Shown here: positions 1-8,316 of the stretch, piece after piece
How positions within the stretch are numbered: position 1 is the first letter of the stretch
Layout of the letters: every line of letters starts with the position of its first letter
Source: DASXSB01 sp036506275
GTDB lineage: Bacteria > Methylomirabilota > Methylomirabilia > Rokubacteriales > CSP1-6
NCBI GenBank assembly: GCA_036506275.1
Contig: DASXSB010000085.1
Location: 1-44,843 of the forward strand
DNA: 44,843 nt
Reading direction: 5' to 3'
Made by a program: the position numbers and the translations under genes
The notes under the pieces: generated by a model
What the model was told of the DNA's origin: nothing
Seen by the model: the letters and a program-made list of their open reading frames with translations, nothing else
The model's database searches: none

Positions 1-831
1 TGGACGCTCACCGTGGACGAGGTGCTGGCGAAGGTGGAATCGGCGGCGACGCTCGGAGCCACCACAGTCCTGCTCCAGGGCGGCCACAATCCGGTCTTGC
101 CGCTGGACTACTACCTGACGCTGGTGCGCGAGACGCGGCGCCGTTTCCCCCAGGTGACGCCGCACTTCTTCACGGCGTCGGAGATCCAGACGATCGCCGC
201 CCAGACCGGTCTCGGCGTGGGCGGCGTGCTCGATCATCTATACGAAGCCGGACAGCGCACGCTGCCGGGCGGCGGCGCCGAGATCCTCTCCGAGCGCGTG
301 CGCCGTCGCATCGCGCCGAAGAAGGGCGGCCCCAGGGCGTGGCTCGAGGTGCACCGCGAGGCGCACCGCCGCGGCTTCAAGAGCACGGCCACCATGATGT
401 ACGGCCACGTGGAGACGGTGGAAGACGTGCTCGACCATTTCGACGCCATCCGCGACCTACAGGACGAGCTCGGCGGCTTCACGGCGTTCGTGCCGTGGTC
501 GTTCAAGCCCGGCAACACGCTGCTCGAGAAGTGGATCAAGCGGTACCAGGGCCCGAACGCGTATCTCCGGATGCTCGCCGTCGCCCGGCTCTACCTCGAC
601 AATTTCCTGCACGTGCAGGCGTCATGGTTCTCGGAGGGCAAGCGCACGGGCCAGATCGCGCTCCACTTCGGCGCCGACGACTGGGGCGGCACGCTCTTCG
701 AGGAGAACGTCCACAAGGCCGCCGACTACGTCAATCGCATCACCGTCGAGGAAATCACCGCCCTCATCCGCGACGAGGGCTTCGTCCCCGCCCAGCGCAC
801 CACCACCTACGAAATCCTGAAGCGCTGGTAG
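1..831 (+). CDS. mqnC: Cyclic dehypoxanthinyl futalosine synthase MqnC, 5' truncated by window edge
   Basis: The reading frame is open from base 1, so the N-terminus and the CxxxCxxC cluster of this radical SAM enzyme lie upstream; 276 residues remain. MqnC cyclises dehypoxanthine futalosine in the futalosine route to menaquinone, in the cytoplasm. The visible part carries family signatures: QGGHNPVLPLDYY, the stretch LPGGGAEILSERVR, STATMMYGHVET, a GGFTAFVPWSFKPGNT segment and the C-terminal QASWFSEGKRTGQ and HFGADDWGGTL. The last two fit MqnC better than the paralogue MqnE. It faces mqnD across 10 bases, so two steps of the pathway are side by side but convergently transcribed. The apparent GTG at base 13 is an internal codon, not a start. 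Confidence 0.93.
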   Translation, partial: WTLTVDEVLAKVESAATLGATTVLLQGGHNPVLPLDYYLTLVRETRRRFPQVTPHFFTASEIQTIAAQTGLGVGGVLDHLYEAGQRTLPGGGAEILSERVRRRIAPKKGGPRAWLEVHREAHRRGFKSTATMMYGHVETVEDVLDHFDAIRDLQDELGGFTAFVPWSFKPGNTLLEKWIKRYQGPNAYLRMLAVARLYLDNFLHVQASWFSEGKRTGQIALHFGADDWGGTLFEENVHKAADYVNRITVEEITALIRDEGFVPAQRTTTYEILKRW

Positions 832-841
832 TCGCGGACGA

Positions 842-1672
842 TCACACGGGATCGATCGGCGGCACCGCCGGAATCAGCCGGCGCTCGTGGGCGAGACCGA
901 AGAGACGGGCGAGGGCGGCGCGGCCCTCGTCACCGAGCGCGAGCGTGAAGTCGTTGACGTACATCAGCACGAAGCGCCGGCACGTCTCCTTGTCGATACC
1001 GCGGCCGTAGCGCATCGCGTATTCGAGCGCCTCGTCGACGTGCGCGTGCGCCCACGCGATGGAATCGCGGAGCCCCTGCGAGAGCGCACGGTGCATGGTC
1101 TCCCCGAGATCGCGTCGCATGACGTTCACGCCGAGCGGCAGCGGCAGCCCGGTGTCGCACTGCCAGGCTTCGCCGAGGTCGAGCACCTTCGTGAGCCCCA
1201 TGGAGCCGTGGGTGATCTGGCCTTCGTGGATGAGCAACCCGAGATCGGCCTGGCCCTCGAGCACCGCCTTCGGGATCTTGTCGAAGGCGACTTCGATCAG
1301 CGGCGGCTCTTCCGGCACGTAGAGCCGCAGGAGGAGGGCGGCGGTGGTGTGGCTGCCGGGGATCGCGACCACGCGCTTCGGGATCTCGCTCACCGCCATC
1401 GGCTCCCGGGCGACGAGGATGGGGCCATAGCCCTTCCCCATCGACGCGCCCGGATCCATCAGCCGATATCTGTCCGCGACCAGGGTGTAGGTGGCGGCCG
1501 ACACCGCCGTGACCTCCAGCTCACCGGTGCGCGCGCGTCGATTCAGCGACTCGATGTCCTCCAGGACGTGCTCGATGCGCGCCCCCGCCACCGCCACCTT
1601 GCCCGCCGTGAGCGCATAGAACATGAACGCGTCGTCGGGATCGGGACTGTGACCGATGCGGATGGTCTGCAT
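842..1672 (-). CDS. mqnD: 1,4-dihydroxy-6-naphthoate synthase MqnD
   Basis: 276 residues, normal length for the periplasmic-binding-protein-like fold of MqnD/MqnA. The N-terminal GHSPDPDDAFMFY at 7-19 and IHEGQ at 148-152, with the His at the position used for catalysis in MqnD, favour MqnD over MqnA, as does the C-terminal segment FVLMYVNDFTLALGDEG. MqnD converts cyclic de-hypoxanthine futalosine to 1,4-dihydroxy-6-naphthoate, so it acts just after the neighbouring MqnC. The start is ATG with GAGGA about 6 bases upstream. The 199-base region upstream holds a 13-base direct repeat that could be regulatory. MqnA is the alternative assignment. Confidence 0.88.
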   Translation of the reverse strand: MQTIRIGHSPDPDDAFMFYALTAGKVAVAGARIEHVLEDIESLNRRARTGELEVTAVSAATYTLVADRYRLMDPGASMGKGYGPILVAREPMAVSEIPKRVVAIPGSHTTAALLLRLYVPEEPPLIEVAFDKIPKAVLEGQADLGLLIHEGQITHGSMGLTKVLDLGEAWQCDTGLPLPLGVNVMRRDLGETMHRALSQGLRDSIAWAHAHVDEALEYAMRYGRGIDKETCRRFVLMYVNDFTLALGDEGRAALARLFGLAHERRLIPAVPPIDPV

Positions 1673-1788
1673 GAGGGTCCTCAGGCTACCACAGCCGCGC
1701 CACGCCGATCGCTCGCCGGTTCGACCAGAATCTGAAGGCGTCCGCGCGGATACCAGGGGCGGCGCGAGACGGCGAAGGCGTGAGTTGA

Positions 1789-1835
1789 AGTGAAATCTCA
1801 GCGCCCGATCACCGCCACTTCGAGTGAAGTCTCAG
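1789..1835. repeat. 13-base direct repeat upstream of mqnD
   Basis: AGTGAAATCTCAG (1789-1801) and AGTGAAGTCTCAG (1823-1835) match at 12 of 13 positions and start 34 bases apart, about three helical turns. They lie in the 199-base intergenic region between mqnD (starting at 1672) and the end of the PHP gene (1872). Repeats with helical phasing upstream of a start are compatible with a regulator binding site, but no regulator is identified and chance similarity is possible. Nothing else recognisable was seen in this intergenic stretch. Confidence 0.35.
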
Positions 1836-1871
1836 GCGTCATCCGGCGCCGCGGGGAGCCCGCGGCCGGGG

Positions 1872-2444
1872 TCAGCGAGGGTCTTTCGAGAACCCGACGC
1901 CGAAGTCGCCCGCGCGGATGGCGCGGATGATGGCGTCGGGGGCGCGGCTCGCCTCCACCTCGATCCAGGCCCGGCCGAAGTGCGGCGGCCGATGCGCATC
2001 GTCGGTGGCCACCTTCACGAGCGGGATGGCGTCGGAATCGTACAGAGGCCGGTAGTGGCCGGTGTCGGTGATCTCGATCGCTTCCAGCGGCCAGCCCGCG
2101 CGGCGGATGATCGCGATGCGGTCCAGCGTCTCGTCCACGGTGAGGCGATACCGCGCGGGGTGATTCAGGATATAGAGAGTCTCGCGGTCGCCCGTCACTT
2201 TGCCCACGTGCTGCGAAAGCCGCTTGAAGTCCAGCTCGATGCCGCGGAACAGGATCATGTCCGAGCGAAGGGCGTCGAGGGCGCGCTGATAATCGGGCTC
2301 GACCAGGTTTTCGTGCTCGTCGTGATCAGTGATGGCGAGGAAGTCGTAGCCGAGCGTTTCGTACTCGGCCACGAGCCGTTCGGGAGAGCGGACGCCGTCG
2401 GAGAACGTGGTGTGGGCGTGGAGGTTCCCCCGAAGGCGCGGCAT
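1872..2444 (-). CDS. PHP-domain metal-dependent phosphoesterase
   Basis: 190 residues, a compact PHP domain. Metal-site residues typical of the polymerase and histidinol phosphatase superfamily are present in order: NLHAHTTFSDG (H9, H11, D16), AITDHDE (D40, H41), E70, NHPARY (H95) and the terminal ATDDAH (D149, H151). Stand-alone PHP proteins of this size hydrolyse small phosphate esters or nucleotides, and the substrate cannot be told from sequence. There is no signal peptide, so it should be cytoplasmic. It lies 19 bases downstream of the secreted protein gene ending at 2464 on the same strand and is probably co-transcribed with it. Confidence 0.85.
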   Translation of the reverse strand: MPRLRGNLHAHTTFSDGVRSPERLVAEYETLGYDFLAITDHDEHENLVEPDYQRALDALRSDMILFRGIELDFKRLSQHVGKVTGDRETLYILNHPARYRLTVDETLDRIAIIRRAGWPLEAIEITDTGHYRPLYDSDAIPLVKVATDDAHRPPHFGRAWIEVEASRAPDAIIRAIRAGDFGVGFSKDPR

Positions 2445-2463
2445 CAGGCCCGGCCCCGGGGGC

Positions 2464-2853
2464 TCAGCGGACGGGACGCTTGGTCACCGGGGTCGTCGGC
2501 AGCTTGCGGGGAGGACCGCCCCACGTGAACGTCAGCCCGAACGCCAGGTACCCCGGGTTCTGTTCTTCGTCCTGCGCGCCCACCGGCGTGGTCGGCGCCG
2601 TCCAGCCCGACAGCCCGAAGCGTCCCGTCGACGTCTCCAACGTGAAGGGCTCGATGAACGCGGGATCGTGTTCGACCTTCGGCCCCGGGAGATACCAGTC
2701 ACCGTCCGTGGGACGGGAATGCTCGTTGAGAAGGCCGGGGGCGAGGATGCTCGGCTGCTGACGCGCCTTCGTCTCGATCTCGACCTGGCCAAACGCCGGC
2801 GCCGTCAGCGCCACCGTGCTCGCCGCGATGATCGTGACCATGAGCGTCTTCAT
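2464..2853 (-). CDS. Small secreted protein of unknown function
   Basis: 129 residues. Residues 1-22 form a clear signal peptide (MKTLMVTIIAASTVALTAPAFG, cleavage likely after AFG). The mature part of about 107 residues is rich in Pro, Gly and Thr and ends in GYLAFGLTFTWGG followed by a basic tail, which could be a short beta-strand region, but I recognise no family. The ATG has an AGGATG-like element 6 bases upstream; the same bases also read as a TAGGAT -10 hexamer, so either a ribosome site or a near-leaderless start is possible. It probably forms a two-gene unit with the PHP gene downstream. Confidence 0.7.
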   Translation of the reverse strand: MKTLMVTIIAASTVALTAPAFGQVEIETKARQQPSILAPGLLNEHSRPTDGDWYLPGPKVEHDPAFIEPFTLETSTGRFGLSGWTAPTTPVGAQDEEQNPGYLAFGLTFTWGGPPRKLPTTPVTKRPVR

Positions 2854-2891
2854 GTTTTCATCCTATCAGACGCGGTCGGCCGCGACCTCCG

Positions 2892-4256
2892 TTAGCCCCG
2901 GCCGAGGCGCATCAACTCTCCTACGTCCGTCAGTGTATGCAACCCGAGGGCCGTCCGCTCCAGGTCCTCCACCCGCTCCGGAGGCAGGGCCAGCGCCGCA
3001 TTTTCCCGGAATTTCGCGATGATGGCCTCCGTCGGCAAAGGCCGCGCCGGACCCCCTTGCCCGTCCGGCTCCCGCGCCTCCACCGTCCGGCCGTCCCGGA
3101 GCCGCACGCGCACCCAGCCCGGGAAACCCTCCGGAAACGTGCTGTCGGGATCGATCTCGTGCTGCACTCGCGACGCCAGCGCGAGGACTATCTCATCGCC
3201 GAGGCGCGCGCGCGTATAGGTATCTAGGCCTACGCGGCCATCGACGAGGGCGGCGGCCACGCTGTAGGGCAGGCTGAACTGCGCCTCGTAGCGCGTGCGC
3301 GGTCGCATCTTCGTGTCCCGCGGCTCGCAGACGATCGGCACTTCGCCCGCGGGCACGCGGCACTCGACGGCCTCGATCGCATCCGGAGTGATGCCGTGCT
3401 CCCGCCGAAGCGCGAGCGCGCAGTCGATGTAGGCGTGGTTGTAGTGGCAGCAGGGGTATGGCTTGAAGCCGACGCGGAGCGTTTCCCACTCGCGTCCGAG
3501 CGTCTCGAACGGCCGCTCGTCGGGGGCGACGCCGAGGAACGTGGAGTAGAAGCCGAAGCGCCCCTCGAAGATCGTCGCCGGCCCCTTGAAGCCGCCGCGC
3601 GCGAACGCGGCGGCCACCGCTCCCGAGTGTCCGGCCCAGCCCGTGTGCACGCGCTTCACCCACGAGCCGTCCTCGAGGAATTCCATGACGCCGGAGGCGA
3701 AGCTCCCCACGATGCCGAGGGCGGACGTGAGGCGCGCGGCATCGAGGCGATCGCATTTGCCGGCGGCGAGGGCGGCCGCGAAGGCGCCGCACACGGCCGT
3801 GGCATGCCAGCCGCGCGCGTGGAACGCTCCGGGCGCCGCCATGCCCAGGCGCGCGATCGCTTCGTAGCCGGCGACGGCGGCGGTGATGGCGGTGCGGCCG
3901 TCGAGCTCGCCGTACTCGGCGAGTCCGAGCACGGTGGGCACGATGACCGCGGAGGCGTGCGTGATCGACGCGGCGTGCGTGTCGTCGAAGTCGAGGGCGT
4001 GGGCGAGCGCGCCATTGAGCAGGATCGCGAGCGGCGCCGAAGTGGTGAGCTTCTGGTTCAGGACCGTGCACTCGCCGCGCGCCGACCATCCCTCGAGCGC
4101 GCCCTGGATGGAGGGCGCCACCTCGGAGGCCGAAGCGCCCAGCGCGATCCCGAGCGTGTCGAGGACCCGCAGGCGCACGTTGTCGACGACGTCGGCGGGA
4201 AGCTCGGCGAAGGTCAGGCGCTCGGCGAAGGCGGCCAGCCGCTCGGCGAGCGTCAC
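2892..4256 (-). CDS. MmgE/PrpD family protein
   Basis: 454 residues, the expected length for the MmgE/PrpD family (2-methylcitrate dehydratase, cis-aconitate decarboxylase and relatives). Family features include the all-helical N-terminal domain (VRLRVLDTLGIALGA), HALDFDDTHAASITHAS near 85-101, the GWHATAVCGAFAAA segment and the C-terminal lid region with KPYPCCHYNHAYID. The start is GTG, 4 bases after the stop of the upstream dehydratase gene, so the two are translationally close and presumably serve one pathway of branched or short-chain organic acid breakdown. The exact substrate is not deducible, as many members are not 2-methylcitrate specific. It ends in TAA. Confidence 0.85.
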   Translation of the reverse strand: MTLAERLAAFAERLTFAELPADVVDNVRLRVLDTLGIALGASASEVAPSIQGALEGWSARGECTVLNQKLTTSAPLAILLNGALAHALDFDDTHAASITHASAVIVPTVLGLAEYGELDGRTAITAAVAGYEAIARLGMAAPGAFHARGWHATAVCGAFAAALAAGKCDRLDAARLTSALGIVGSFASGVMEFLEDGSWVKRVHTGWAGHSGAVAAAFARGGFKGPATIFEGRFGFYSTFLGVAPDERPFETLGREWETLRVGFKPYPCCHYNHAYIDCALALRREHGITPDAIEAVECRVPAGEVPIVCEPRDTKMRPRTRYEAQFSLPYSVAAALVDGRVGLDTYTRARLGDEIVLALASRVQHEIDPDSTFPEGFPGWVRVRLRDGRTVEAREPDGQGGPARPLPTEAIIAKFRENAALALPPERVEDLERTALGLHTLTDVGELMRLGRG

Positions 4257-4260
4257 GCCG

Positions 4261-5334
4261 TCACCGACGGGGCAAGGCCACGGTGGCGGTGCCGGTGGCC
4301 GTGTGCTCCCCGCGCTGGTTCTCCGCGAAGAGCTCCAGGTGGACGAGCGCGCGATCGCCCGCGCCTTCCTTGGCGCGCACGACGCCGCGACACCACGTGG
4401 TGTCGCCGATCAGGTTGTGGCGGCGCACCTGCGCGTTCAATCGCAGGAGTTGCCCGGCGTCGCCCATCCAGTTGGTCACGAGGTGCCCGAGCCACGACAC
4501 GCGCTCGGGACCGTAGTCATAGGCGCCGGGCACGCCCACCGCCCGCGCGAAGTCTTCGTCCCAGTGCACGCGCTCGGGCGGCTCCGGGACGCCGAGCCCG
4601 TTCGGGATCCCGAGCGCGGGGTGCCGCTCGAACATGTCGAAGGCGAGACCGTGCGCGCGCACGTAGAGGCTCCCCCAGCCTTGCACGAACGCGATCACCG
4701 ACGTCACCGTGAGCGGACCCTTGACGATCTCGGGCAGGGTCTCGCCTTCCTTCACGTCGTTCCAGAAGCGCGGCTCCGCCCCCCGGATCGCTTCGTCGGC
4801 GTACGCGCGACGGATGGCCGCGATCTCGTCGTCGGTGTAGTGGTGGGGCTTCACCTCCGCGTACTTCCCGCCCTCGCGGGCGGCGTCGCGCTCCGTGCGA
4901 AAGCACCACGAGTCCGCCTCGCACACGACGGCGCCGTCGGCGGCCGTGAAGATGGTGCGGTACGTCTGCTGGAGCGCGCGCCGGGCGAACCGCGACGGCT
5001 TGTCCACGAGGTCGAGGAGCACGCTGGCCCCGTGCAGGCGCTCGCCTTCACGGATGGGGCGCCGCCACCGGAAGTCGGTGCCCGCGTACATCGCGTGGAT
5101 GCCGGGAAGGCCGCCGACGTATCCGGAAACGATGCGATCCATCGCGAACAGGATGGTGGGCGGCGCTTCGCCTCGCTGCCAGCGCGGGTTGCGGTCGCCG
5201 ATCCCGTGCGCCCAGTGACGGATGGCGTCGCGGGTGGCGGTGTCGATGTACGGCTCGGGCCGGGGGACGGGACGCCCGATGCGCGCCCGTAACTCCGCGA
5301 GGGCGGCATCGGTGATGGTGGGAAAACGCGTCAC
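4261..5334 (-). CDS. MaoC-like / FAS1-type acyl dehydratase
   Basis: 357 residues from the GTG at 5334. The protein has two tandem hot-dog-like halves: an N-terminal FAS1-like dehydratase domain (about 1-160, with HAMYAGTDFRWRRPI and VCEADSWCFRTER) and a C-terminal half with DYGPERVSWLGHLVTNWMGDAG, where the Asp/His pair of MaoC hydratases is usually found. Such proteins hydrate or dehydrate acyl-CoA or dicarboxylic acid thioesters. An open frame continues upstream to 5994 but translates into Arg/Pro/Ala-rich shadow sequence over the NYN gene, so I place the start at 5334. A TACAAT hexamer sits 6 bases before this GTG with no Shine-Dalgarno, suggesting a leaderless mRNA. It is paired with the MmgE/PrpD gene. 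Confidence 0.8.
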   Translation of the reverse strand: MTRFPTITDAALAELRARIGRPVPRPEPYIDTATRDAIRHWAHGIGDRNPRWQRGEAPPTILFAMDRIVSGYVGGLPGIHAMYAGTDFRWRRPIREGERLHGASVLLDLVDKPSRFARRALQQTYRTIFTAADGAVVCEADSWCFRTERDAAREGGKYAEVKPHHYTDDEIAAIRRAYADEAIRGAEPRFWNDVKEGETLPEIVKGPLTVTSVIAFVQGWGSLYVRAHGLAFDMFERHPALGIPNGLGVPEPPERVHWDEDFARAVGVPGAYDYGPERVSWLGHLVTNWMGDAGQLLRLNAQVRRHNLIGDTTWCRGVVRAKEGAGDRALVHLELFAENQRGEHTATGTATVALPRR

Positions 5335-5340
5335 TGCCGC

Positions 5341-5346
5341 ATTGTA
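5341..5346 (-). promoter_or_regulatory. Putative -10 box (TACAAT) for the dehydratase/MmgE pair
   Basis: TACAAT on the minus strand ends 6 bases before the GTG at 5334. No convincing -35 or Shine-Dalgarno is visible. If used as a -10, transcription would begin at or next to the start codon. Confidence 0.45.
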
Positions 5347-5378
5347 GCGCACGACCGACGCGCGGCCGTCAGACGCGG

Positions 5379-6257
5379 TCAGGCGGAGCCGGCGACGATA
5401 TCGCGCTCGCGGCTGCGGATGGCGACGACGGACCGCCCCTCGACGTCGGTGACCTCGAACTGCTCGGCGAGGCCGGCGTCGATGAGGCGCTGCACGAGGG
5501 CTTCGCGTTCGTGGCCGGCGGGCGGGAGCTGGTGCGACTTCCAGCGCGTGACGAAGTAGCCGCGGCTCACGTGCGGCAGCCGCGCCTCCGCGCGCTGGAG
5601 CTCGAGGAGCGCGCGCTCCAGCGCATCCTCCGGAACGAGCCGGGGCGCCCGCGCGGCGGCCCGGCCGGGCACGCGGGCCTCGACGCGGCCGGCGACGCGG
5701 TCGGCGCGACCGCGCTCGACGCGAAAGGCGCCGAGCCCTTCGCTGAGATGCAGGTGGCCGAAGCACCGCACGCGCAGATCGGTGGAGAGCTCCTCGGCCG
5801 ACCACGTCGCCACCCACACCTGCTTGCCGAGCGCGTTCACCGCCTCCACCGCCGGCACGAAGTCGTCGTCGCCGGAGACGAGGACGGCGGCGTCGAAGTT
5901 GTCGTTGGCGGCGTGATGGATGAGGTCGGCGACGAGGCGCGTGTCCACGCGCTTCTCGGTCGTGTACTCGTATTCGCTGCCGCACGCCGTACACCGTCCG
6001 CTGCGACGCACGCGCGGCTCGCGCTTCACGAAATAGCCGGGACGAAGCTCGAGGCCCTTCAGGAATCCTTCCACGAGCGGCGGCGCGCCCGCGGCCACGC
6101 CCACGTAGTAGTACGCGCCGCCGAAGACGGCGGTGGGGCCGCCGACGGCTTGCGTGATCCAGATCGCGAGCCGGTCATAGTCGACACGGAGAGTTTCGTC
6201 GTAGCGAATGAGGGATCGGTAGAAGTTTTGACCATCAAAAAAAATGCACACCTTCAT
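5379..6257 (-). CDS. NYN-domain (PIN-like) RNase-type protein
   Basis: 292 residues from ATG 6257, chosen because MKVCIFFDGQNFY is the canonical NYN/LabA N-terminus and GGGAG lies about 6 bases upstream. The frame stays open further upstream but without family similarity. Acidic residues of the PIN-like nuclease site are visible: D8, D105 (KRVDTRLVADLI), D111 and the VSGDDDF motif at 128-133. A CxxC (C89, C92) is inserted in the loop before D105. Residues 200-290 form a charged extension ending in a likely small winged-helix-like domain (about 245-285). The NYN family includes RNases; the target here is unknown. It is transcribed divergently from the PilB-type gene. Confidence 0.8.
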   Translation of the reverse strand: MKVCIFFDGQNFYRSLIRYDETLRVDYDRLAIWITQAVGGPTAVFGGAYYYVGVAAGAPPLVEGFLKGLELRPGYFVKREPRVRRSGRCTACGSEYEYTTEKRVDTRLVADLIHHAANDNFDAAVLVSGDDDFVPAVEAVNALGKQVWVATWSAEELSTDLRVRCFGHLHLSEGLGAFRVERGRADRVAGRVEARVPGRAAARAPRLVPEDALERALLELQRAEARLPHVSRGYFVTRWKSHQLPPAGHEREALVQRLIDAGLAEQFEVTDVEGRSVVAIRSRERDIVAGSA

Positions 6258-6349
6258 GGACGGCTCCCGAAACGCGGCCAAAGGTTGCGCTGCCAAACGC
6301 TGAATGACGCTGGTCGGCTCGCGGGAGGGATGGTACCACAGGGTGGCAA

Positions 6350-8272
6350 GTGTCCCGTACCCGGGCTGGGCACTTCTTGGCCGGACAGCCCGACACGGGG
6401 GTGACAAGTGAGCCGACGGGGGTCCCCCCCGGCCCCGAAGTCCGCGTCCCGCTTGCCGCAACGACCACCCAAAGGTTGGTGCCCCGCTTGCACGATGCGC
6501 CCCCGGTGACCAGGCGAACAGTTCCCTCCGGCGCCGGCGATCCCGAGGTCAAAGCGGGTTCGGCATCGCTGGGCCGCCGGCTCGGCGACCTCGTGGCCGC
6601 GGAAGGCTTCATCACGCAGGAAGATCTCGCGCGCGCGGTCGTCGAGCAGAAGCGCACGAACGAGAAGCTCGGGGCCGTCCTCGTCCGCCTGGGTCTCATC
6701 ACCGAAGAGCAGCTCGTGCGCTTCCTGTCGCGGCAGTACACGATCCCCGTCGTCGGCGTTCCCCCCACCATCGCGCCCGAGATCCTCCGCCTGGTGCCGG
6801 CGGCGGTGGCGCGGAAATACGAGCTCGTGCCCATCGGCCGCACCGTGGGCTCGCTCACGGTGGCCATGATCGATCCCACCAACCTCTCCGCCCTCGACGA
6901 GGTCGGCTTCCGCACCGGTCTCAAGGTCGTGCCCGTCATCGCGCGGCCATCCGAGATCTTCAAGACGATCGAGAGCGCCTACGGCGATTCGCCGACCTCG
7001 CTCACCGACGTCCTGAACGAGGCGGAGGCGGAAGCGCCGGCCGTCGAGCTGCCGATGATGGACGGCGCCGCCGACACGCCGAACGTGGGCGACCTCCGCG
7101 CCATGACGGAGAACGCGCCCGTCGTGAAGCTCGTGAACATGATCTTCCTGGAAGCGATCCGGCGGGGGGCGTCCGACATCCACCTCGATCCCTACGAGTC
7201 GATCTTCCGCGTGCGCATCCGCATCGACGGGATGCTGCACGAGGTCATGACACCGCCCAAGCGCCTGGAGGCCGCGGTCGTGTCCCGCGTCAAGATCATG
7301 GCCAGCCTCGACATCGCCGAGCGCCGGTTGCCGCAGGACGGCCGCATCCGCTTCCGCTCGAGCGGGCGAGAGATGGACTTCCGCGTCTCCGTCCTGCCTA
7401 CGATCTTCGGCGAGAGCGTGTGCCTGCGCCTGCTCAACAGCGACGCCATGCAGCTCGATTTCGCGGCCCTCGGCCTCGACGAATGGAGCCGCGAGCAGCT
7501 CGAGAAGGCGATCCGGAGTCCGCACGGCATGATCCTCATCACGGGGCCCACCGGCTCCGGCAAGACGACGACGCTCTACACGGCGCTCTCCAGCATCAAC
7601 TCCCCCGACGTGCACATCGTCACCCTCGAGGACCCCGTCGAGTACAACCTCAAGGGCATCAACCAGGTGCAGGTGAACGAGGAGATCGGGCTCACCTTCG
7701 CGAGCGCGCTCCGCTCCTTCCTGCGCCACGATCCCAACATCATCCTCGTGGGCGAGATGCGCGACGGGGAGACGGCGCAGATCGCCGTCCGCGCCTCCCT
7801 CACCGGCCATCTCATCCTGAGCACGCTCCACACCAACGACTCGCCGTCCACGATCGCGCGGCTCCTCGACATGGGCGTGGCGCCGTTCCTCCTCTCCTCC
7901 GCGGTGCGGCTGATCGTCGCCCAGCGGCTCGTGCGCAAGGTGTGCCCGGACTGCCGGGAGATGTACGAGATCGACGAGGAGAGCCTGATTCCCCACGGCC
8001 ACACGCCGCTCGACCTCGTCGGCCTCATGGTCCCGCGCGGAACCGGCTGCTCGGGGTGCAACTACACCGGCCTCAAGGGCCGCTGCGCGCTCTACGAGGT
8101 CATGCCGATCACGCAGGAGATTCGGGACCTCGTGCTCGCGGGCGCTTCCACCGCGGAGATCCGGCAGGTGGCGCGGAACCAGGGCATGAAGACGCTGCGC
8201 GAGGCCGGGCTGCGGAAGGTCATCGACGGCGTCACCAGCGTCGACGAAGTGCTCCGCGTCACCGCCGAGTAG
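6350..8272 (+). CDS. pilB: PilB/GspE-type secretion and pilus assembly ATPase
   Basis: 640 residues if the GTG at 6350 is used. The first 75 residues are low-complexity and unlike the family, so GTG 6401 or 6506 are real alternatives. From LGRRLGDLVAAEGF onward it follows PilB: N-terminal T2SSE domain (about 75-220, with VARKYELVPIGRTVGSLTVAMIDPTN), then the ATPase with Walker A GPTGSGKTTTLYTAL near 397, Asp box, Walker B ILVGEMRD, His box TGHLILSTLHTND, and a zinc-type tetracysteine (CPDC and CSGC, about 533-567). It powers pilin polymerisation at the inner membrane. No pilT, pilC or pilin gene is beside it, so GspE of a type II secretion system is possible, though the N-domain reads as PilB. 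Confidence 0.9.
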   Translation: MSRTRAGHFLAGQPDTGVTSEPTGVPPGPEVRVPLAATTTQRLVPRLHDAPPVTRRTVPSGAGDPEVKAGSASLGRRLGDLVAAEGFITQEDLARAVVEQKRTNEKLGAVLVRLGLITEEQLVRFLSRQYTIPVVGVPPTIAPEILRLVPAAVARKYELVPIGRTVGSLTVAMIDPTNLSALDEVGFRTGLKVVPVIARPSEIFKTIESAYGDSPTSLTDVLNEAEAEAPAVELPMMDGAADTPNVGDLRAMTENAPVVKLVNMIFLEAIRRGASDIHLDPYESIFRVRIRIDGMLHEVMTPPKRLEAAVVSRVKIMASLDIAERRLPQDGRIRFRSSGREMDFRVSVLPTIFGESVCLRLLNSDAMQLDFAALGLDEWSREQLEKAIRSPHGMILITGPTGSGKTTTLYTALSSINSPDVHIVTLEDPVEYNLKGINQVQVNEEIGLTFASALRSFLRHDPNIILVGEMRDGETAQIAVRASLTGHLILSTLHTNDSPSTIARLLDMGVAPFLLSSAVRLIVAQRLVRKVCPDCREMYEIDEESLIPHGHTPLDLVGLMVPRGTGCSGCNYTGLKGRCALYEVMPITQEIRDLVLAGASTAEIRQVARNQGMKTLREAGLRKVIDGVTSVDEVLRVTAE

Positions 8273-8316
8273 CCCGGCCCCTCGCGCCCCCTTCTCTCAC
8301 GGACGATACTGGACGC

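Noticed and set aside
1789..1835. CTGAGA on the minus strand, as in the first conserved part of a TPP riboswitch
   Set aside because: It occurs twice as part of a simple direct repeat, and the second conserved THI-box part with GAACCTGA and the pairing stems is absent.
5335..5994. N-terminal extension of the MaoC-like gene (open frame continues upstream)
   Set aside because: The extension translates into Arg/Pro/Ala-rich low-complexity sequence and is a shadow of the NYN gene on the same strand. The family-like protein begins at 5334.
6476..6492. Sigma54-like GG-N10-GC element before the conserved part of pilB
   Set aside because: The GG/GC spacing is right, but the CAC of the -24 box is missing and it lies inside the open reading frame. 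It would only matter if the true start were the GTG at 6506.
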